64,000 nucleotides of DNA. Origin: Luidia sarsii (Eukaryota; Echinodermata; Asteroidea; Paxillosida; Luidiidae). The position numbers and the translations under genes are program-made. The notes under the pieces are model-generated. The model saw nothing but the letters and a program-made list of their open reading frames with translations, was not told where the DNA came from and did not search any database. Location of the stretch: contig OX465120.1 in NCBI GenBank assembly GCA_949987565.1, positions 7,082,587 to 7,146,586 of the forward strand, written 5' to 3'. Positions 60,203-64,000 of the stretch are shown here, piece by piece. Each line of letters begins with the position of its first letter. Within the stretch, counting starts at the first letter, position 1.

Positions 60203-62239
60203 GTACGTATGGAATTCCATCTCTGCCAAGTTACGCGGCGCATGTTTCGCATTTATACCCGGATCTCTCGAACATGCACCGTCCACGGCGCATAGTCGCG
60301 TCGTGCCGTCGCATATCGCGTCGTGCCGTCGCCCCCTTTTGCACTGTGTGTATAGGGCCGTTTCGGCGTCGCATCGTGCCGTCGCATCGTCGCATCGTCT
60401 CATTTTGTTTTTCAGGGTCTCTAGCCGTTTACGCCGTCGACGGCGCATAGTCGCGACGTGCCCTCGCATAGTCGCGTCGTGCCGTCGCATAGTCGCATCG
60501 TCGCATCGTCGCATAGCAAATATTTACCTCTAGATTAAAGATGAACTGACCAAGTGTTCTGTCATCTGGCATATTTCTCCTCAGGTTGAACTTTCTCAAT
60601 ATACGGTGCAAGGTTCTTATACTATGAACAAAAATAATGAAACATTGGTTGTTAAACTAAGGTGTTTCACATCATGAAGCTGACTAGCCTATTTTTCCCT
60701 TGTACTGATGTCATGACATGATGAGAAGCAGTAACATATTACTCTCGCAGGGGCTTATACACCTGTTCCAATTTTGAGGAACCATTTCTTCAAGTCAATA
60801 TTCACCATGTTTCACTATGTTTTTAGTGTCCTTTTCTGAGAGATGCAGAAAAAATGATCCATTGCATTGTTGACTAGAAGGAATGGGTCAAACACTCTAT
60901 TATCAATTACATTTACTGGGCGGTCTTATGTTTTGGAAAAGGACTGTTTTTCAAACATTTTCTCAATAAAATACCTGCAACGAACACCATGCCGAATCAT
61001 CAAAATGCCACAGATTTCAGGATAGGTGTAACCTGCTTCAAAATAATGGCAGATGAGCTCACCACACCCTGGCGATTTCATTTAAGTGAATAACTTAAGC
61101 AGTGAAATTGTAGCATTCAACACGAGGTCAAAGTGAAATATTATTTCACTTGCTCTAAATGTACCCATAATATGTTTATGTTCTTACAAAAATGACTTTT
61201 TTTATTAAACCCACATACGTTTTAAGCATTATGGAATAATGATATTTAAACAATGACAAAATTCTGAAAAGTGAAAACTTATTTTCTTTGGGTAGGTCTA
61301 ACTACCATAATATGAAATTATAGGTCATGCAGAAATTATGTATTCATCAAAATGCAATGTGTTATGTTAATCAATACTATTACTATAGACAGGGGAGCAG
61401 GATTAAATTTAGATCAGGAAATTGAAGTAGGGTGAACCGTGTTCAATCATTGGTAAATCAACAGTTTGTGGTATCTTTCTATCTTCATTTAGTCTGAGTG
61501 ACCACTTAATTGTATACAAAAATGAAGCGGCTTTATTATTTATTATTTAATTTTGGTAGTGGTTTATACATGGAGGTAGAAACGGGGTGGGGGGTAGAAG
61601 CTACCACCCACCTCTTTCGAATTGCAATATAATGTTCTGCAAGTAGGCCTACTGGCAGTAGCTGGTGCAATTCAAAAGGATACTATCTTCTTGGCAGCGC
61701 AGAGTCCAGCAAGGTGTAATTTGAAAACGTACGCCTATTCATGTTTTTGATAATTTTCCAACAACCTGAAATAACAAACTTGTGCGCCCTCACTCGGCGA
61801 AAATAAAGACAGACCTTTATCAAAATGCGACGATGCGACGATGCGACGATGCGACGATGCGACGATGCGACGCAACTATGCGACGATGCGACGGCACGAC
61901 GCGACTATGCGCCGTCGACGACGTAAACGGCTAGAGACCCTGAAAAACAAAATGCGACGATGCGACGATGCGACGGCACGATGCGACTATGCGACGGCAG
62001 GACGCGACTATGCGACGGCACGACGCGACGCCGAAACGGCCCTATACACACAAAAAGGGGCGACGGCACGACGCGACTATGCGACGCAACTTAACTATGC
62101 GACGGCACGACGCGACTATGCGACGCGACTATGCGACGGCACGACGCGACTATGCGCCGTGAACGGCGCATCGAGAGATACGGATATAAATGCGAAACAT
62201 GCGCCGCGTAACTTGGCAGAGATGGAATTCCATACGTAC
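60203..62239. mobile_element. Foldback (TU-like) element, 2037 bp, with tandem repeats in the arms
   Basis: Termini GTACGTATGGAATTCCATC and its complement. Left arm to about 60525, right arm from about 61826. Each arm is made mainly of repeats of ATGCGACG (8-bp period) and GCGACTATGCGACGGCACGAC-type 21-bp units (given here by its positions near 61984-62060). The 1.3-kb centre is AT-rich without a credible ORF. Long arms with tandem subrepeats resemble the TU foldback family of sea urchins. No clear flanking duplication. Confidence 0.75.
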
Positions 62240-62295
62240 GTACGTGTACGAACGCGTGAATTGTTGTTGAGCGGTCTACGAGGGTCCGTACGAGT

Positions 62296-63095
62296 GTTTA
62301 AGGGTCATTTCGATTCCATTCAGTCCGGCACTCAAACCCTACCTCCATGCTCAAACGAAAGCCACCAGGTCCAAAGGGCAAGCACAAGGTTCCCTTAGTT
62401 ACTTCCTACCACCCTTCTCTTCCTCTTCTCAGGAAGATAACTAAGGAAAACCACCATATTCTCCACACTTAAGATCGTCTGACTGAAGCCATTCCAAATT
62501 CGCCTGTTATGACTTTCAGGCGCTCCGTAACTTGCGTGACTTAATTGTCCGAGCAGAGGTTTCCTCTTTGGACTCTTAAGCTCCAACTAAATTTGGTACA
62601 TTCAAGTGTACCTCGAAATGCACTGTTTGCAAGACACATGTCAAGAAAATAGACTCTTTCAATGGACATTCTTCTGGAACTACCCACACGACATATGGCT
62701 CTATCACGTGCACTACCTCAAACATCATATACCTCATCTCCTGTAGAGTTTGTAATGTTCAGTATGTTGGCGAGACCAAAAACACCCTCAAAAAACGTAT
62801 CGATGACCATAGGTCTACAATCAAAACCGGTAAAATGGACACCCCTGTTGGGTATCACTTCAATCTCCCTGATCATTCGATATCAGATATGAGTGTACTG
62901 GGCAAAGAATCCCTTGGTCACCATAGTAATGCTGTCCGTCTTAGCCGTGAGAAAATGTGGATAGAGCGTCTTCGGGCTATTCAACCACATGGTCTCAACA
63001 TCCAGGAGGGTATGACTAAAACCATGCAGCATTCTGATAATCCTACTTTTGTGTTCACTCTTCCACACTTCTCTTTGATCCCCCCTTCTCACTAA
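62296..63095 (+). pseudogene. Penelope-like element remnant: RT thumb and GIY-YIG endonuclease
   Basis: 62358-62520 encodes the conserved thumb region of Penelope reverse transcriptases (KVPLVTSYHPSLPLLRKI, then DRLTEAIPNSPVMTFRR after an in-frame TAA near 62472). A frameshift follows near 62525. From 62580 to the stop at 63093 one frame stays open (171 residues) with a Cys cluster KCTSKCTVC, then NIIYLISCRVCNVQYVGETK and LKKRIDDHRS, the GIY-YIG nuclease signature with its catalytic Arg. The 3' side runs into the Penelope 3' unit family. Autonomy is lost. Confidence 0.85.
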
Positions 63096-63450
63096 TCCCT
63101 ACCCTACTCCTTGCCCTTCCTTTTGATCTCTCCCTCCCTTTGTCCTTTGTTTCTCATCCGTGTCCTATTCACTCTCTTCCCTCTTCCTTCGTGTACATGT
63201 ATCTGTTTTGTCATTGTCACTCTGCATTTGAGAAAGGTCCTGCTTGGATCGAAACGTCATAATTTTAAGATTAATATTTTTAAAGTGATATACAAAAATG
63301 TTGCAAACTGCTTACTGACTAAAATTACCAAAATGCAAATCTTAAAATTTAGTTTCGATTCTAGCAGGACCTTTCTCGAGGACCTCTCTGGAGAAAGGTC
63401 CTGCTAGGATCGAAACGTCAGGCCCACTAAATTTTAAGATTTGTATTTTT
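63096..63450. mobile_element. Penelope 3' end and three 3' units in alternating orientation
   Basis: The sense unit directly after the GIY-YIG stop (to 63285) reads GGTCCTGCTTGGATCGAAAC. An antisense unit follows (63285-63378), then a third, sense unit (63380-63450). The junction CTTTCTCGAGGACCTCTCTGG is palindromic. Confidence 0.78.
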
Positions 63451-64000
63451 AGAGTAATTTGTATCGCAACCAAGCTGATTGGTGTAGCGATACTGCATGT
63501 CATGAGGCACGGGCACAAAATGTGGCTGATTTATGTCCTCGTTGTCCACAATGGAGCAGATCTTTGAGCGAGCGAGATTTACAGCAAACAGTAAACCTCA
63601 AAAATACAACGGGCACCAGTTTCTGTTGAAAAAAATAAGTTTTGGGAAGAGTCGAAAAAACCCCGTAAGGCTTACTCGAGGAAAGAGGGATTGGCATAGC
63701 CTATATATTGTTCTCTCTTGGTGCTCTGTTCACTGAACATGGAAGATCGTGGTTCTTTCTTGTAACCAGTCTTTCAGGCTGGACTTTCTCCCAACTCTCC
63801 TCGTCTCTATTTTTCATGTCAAAGCCAAATTTTCTAAACAATATTTGTCGGGATGTGAGCAATGATTTACAAAGGCTCTTGTTTCGCCCATGCTTGCACT
63901 CACCACTGCAGCTTTCTGCTGACATCCGTCCACTTTGCTCTGCTAAGTACACCTTGCACCATCACTATGGAGCTATGTATAATTAAGTACTTATAGCTCC
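63451..64000. other. Terminal interval without recognised feature
   Basis: Contains short open stretches on both strands but no family motif, splice-consistent exon or repeat that I recognise. Confidence 0.35.

Noticed and set aside
61841..62398. 185-codon open frame rich in RRCDDATMRR repeats
   Set aside because: It is a by-product of GCGACNATG tandem repeats in the foldback arm; the repeat is open in several frames and both strands.

Overview
This is eukaryotic nuclear DNA from an intron-rich, repeat-laden animal genome. No prokaryotic gene organisation is present. Two spliced protein genes can be assembled by eye, with GT-AG introns and consistent reading phase. They converge tail to tail. 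The left one (+ strand, 7559-17571, 8 coding exons, 549 residues) is an ATGL/adiponutrin-type patatin-like phospholipase (PNPLA2-like). The right one (- strand, 58036-22523, 19 coding exons, 757 residues) is DNAI7/CASC1/IC97, an axonemal dynein-associated protein. A ciliary gene rules out plants and most fungi. The GTACAT-rich simple repeats, tRNA-derived SINEs, Penelope-like retroelements and TU-like foldback elements suggest a marine invertebrate, perhaps a deuterostome. The species cannot be fixed from the sequence alone.

Layout. 1-7558 is a dense nest of non-autonomous transposons: a hAT-like element with an 8-bp target duplication, Mutator-like palindromes with 9-bp duplications, two inverted copies of a 1-kb foldback family, and Penelope 3' pieces. 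7559-17571 is the lipase gene; its 4.7-kb first intron carries further transposons. 17572-22522 is the intergenic region and 3' UTR territory, with SINEs and a TTAA-inserted element nested in one of them. 22523-58036 is DNAI7, whose introns hold SINEs, Penelope 3' units, several terminal-inverted-repeat elements (one with a Myb/SANT-like fragment), a THAP-like fragment and long self-complementary GTACAT arrays. 58037-64000 has no convincing host gene. It holds the largest GTACAT array just upstream of DNAI7, a 2-kb foldback element with tandem repeats in its arms, and a decayed Penelope-like element showing reverse transcriptase thumb and GIY-YIG endonuclease remnants.

The two genes are not functionally linked: one is predicted to act in triacylglycerol breakdown on lipid droplets, the other in ciliary motility. 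The most interesting material is in the repeats. A 128-bp insertion at 40031-40158 is flanked by a perfect 13-bp target duplication, contains hammerhead-ribozyme-like core boxes, and sits inside a Penelope 3' unit. It looks like a very small ribozyme-bearing retroelement. Several other insertions come with an uninterrupted relative in the same window, so their target sites can be read directly.
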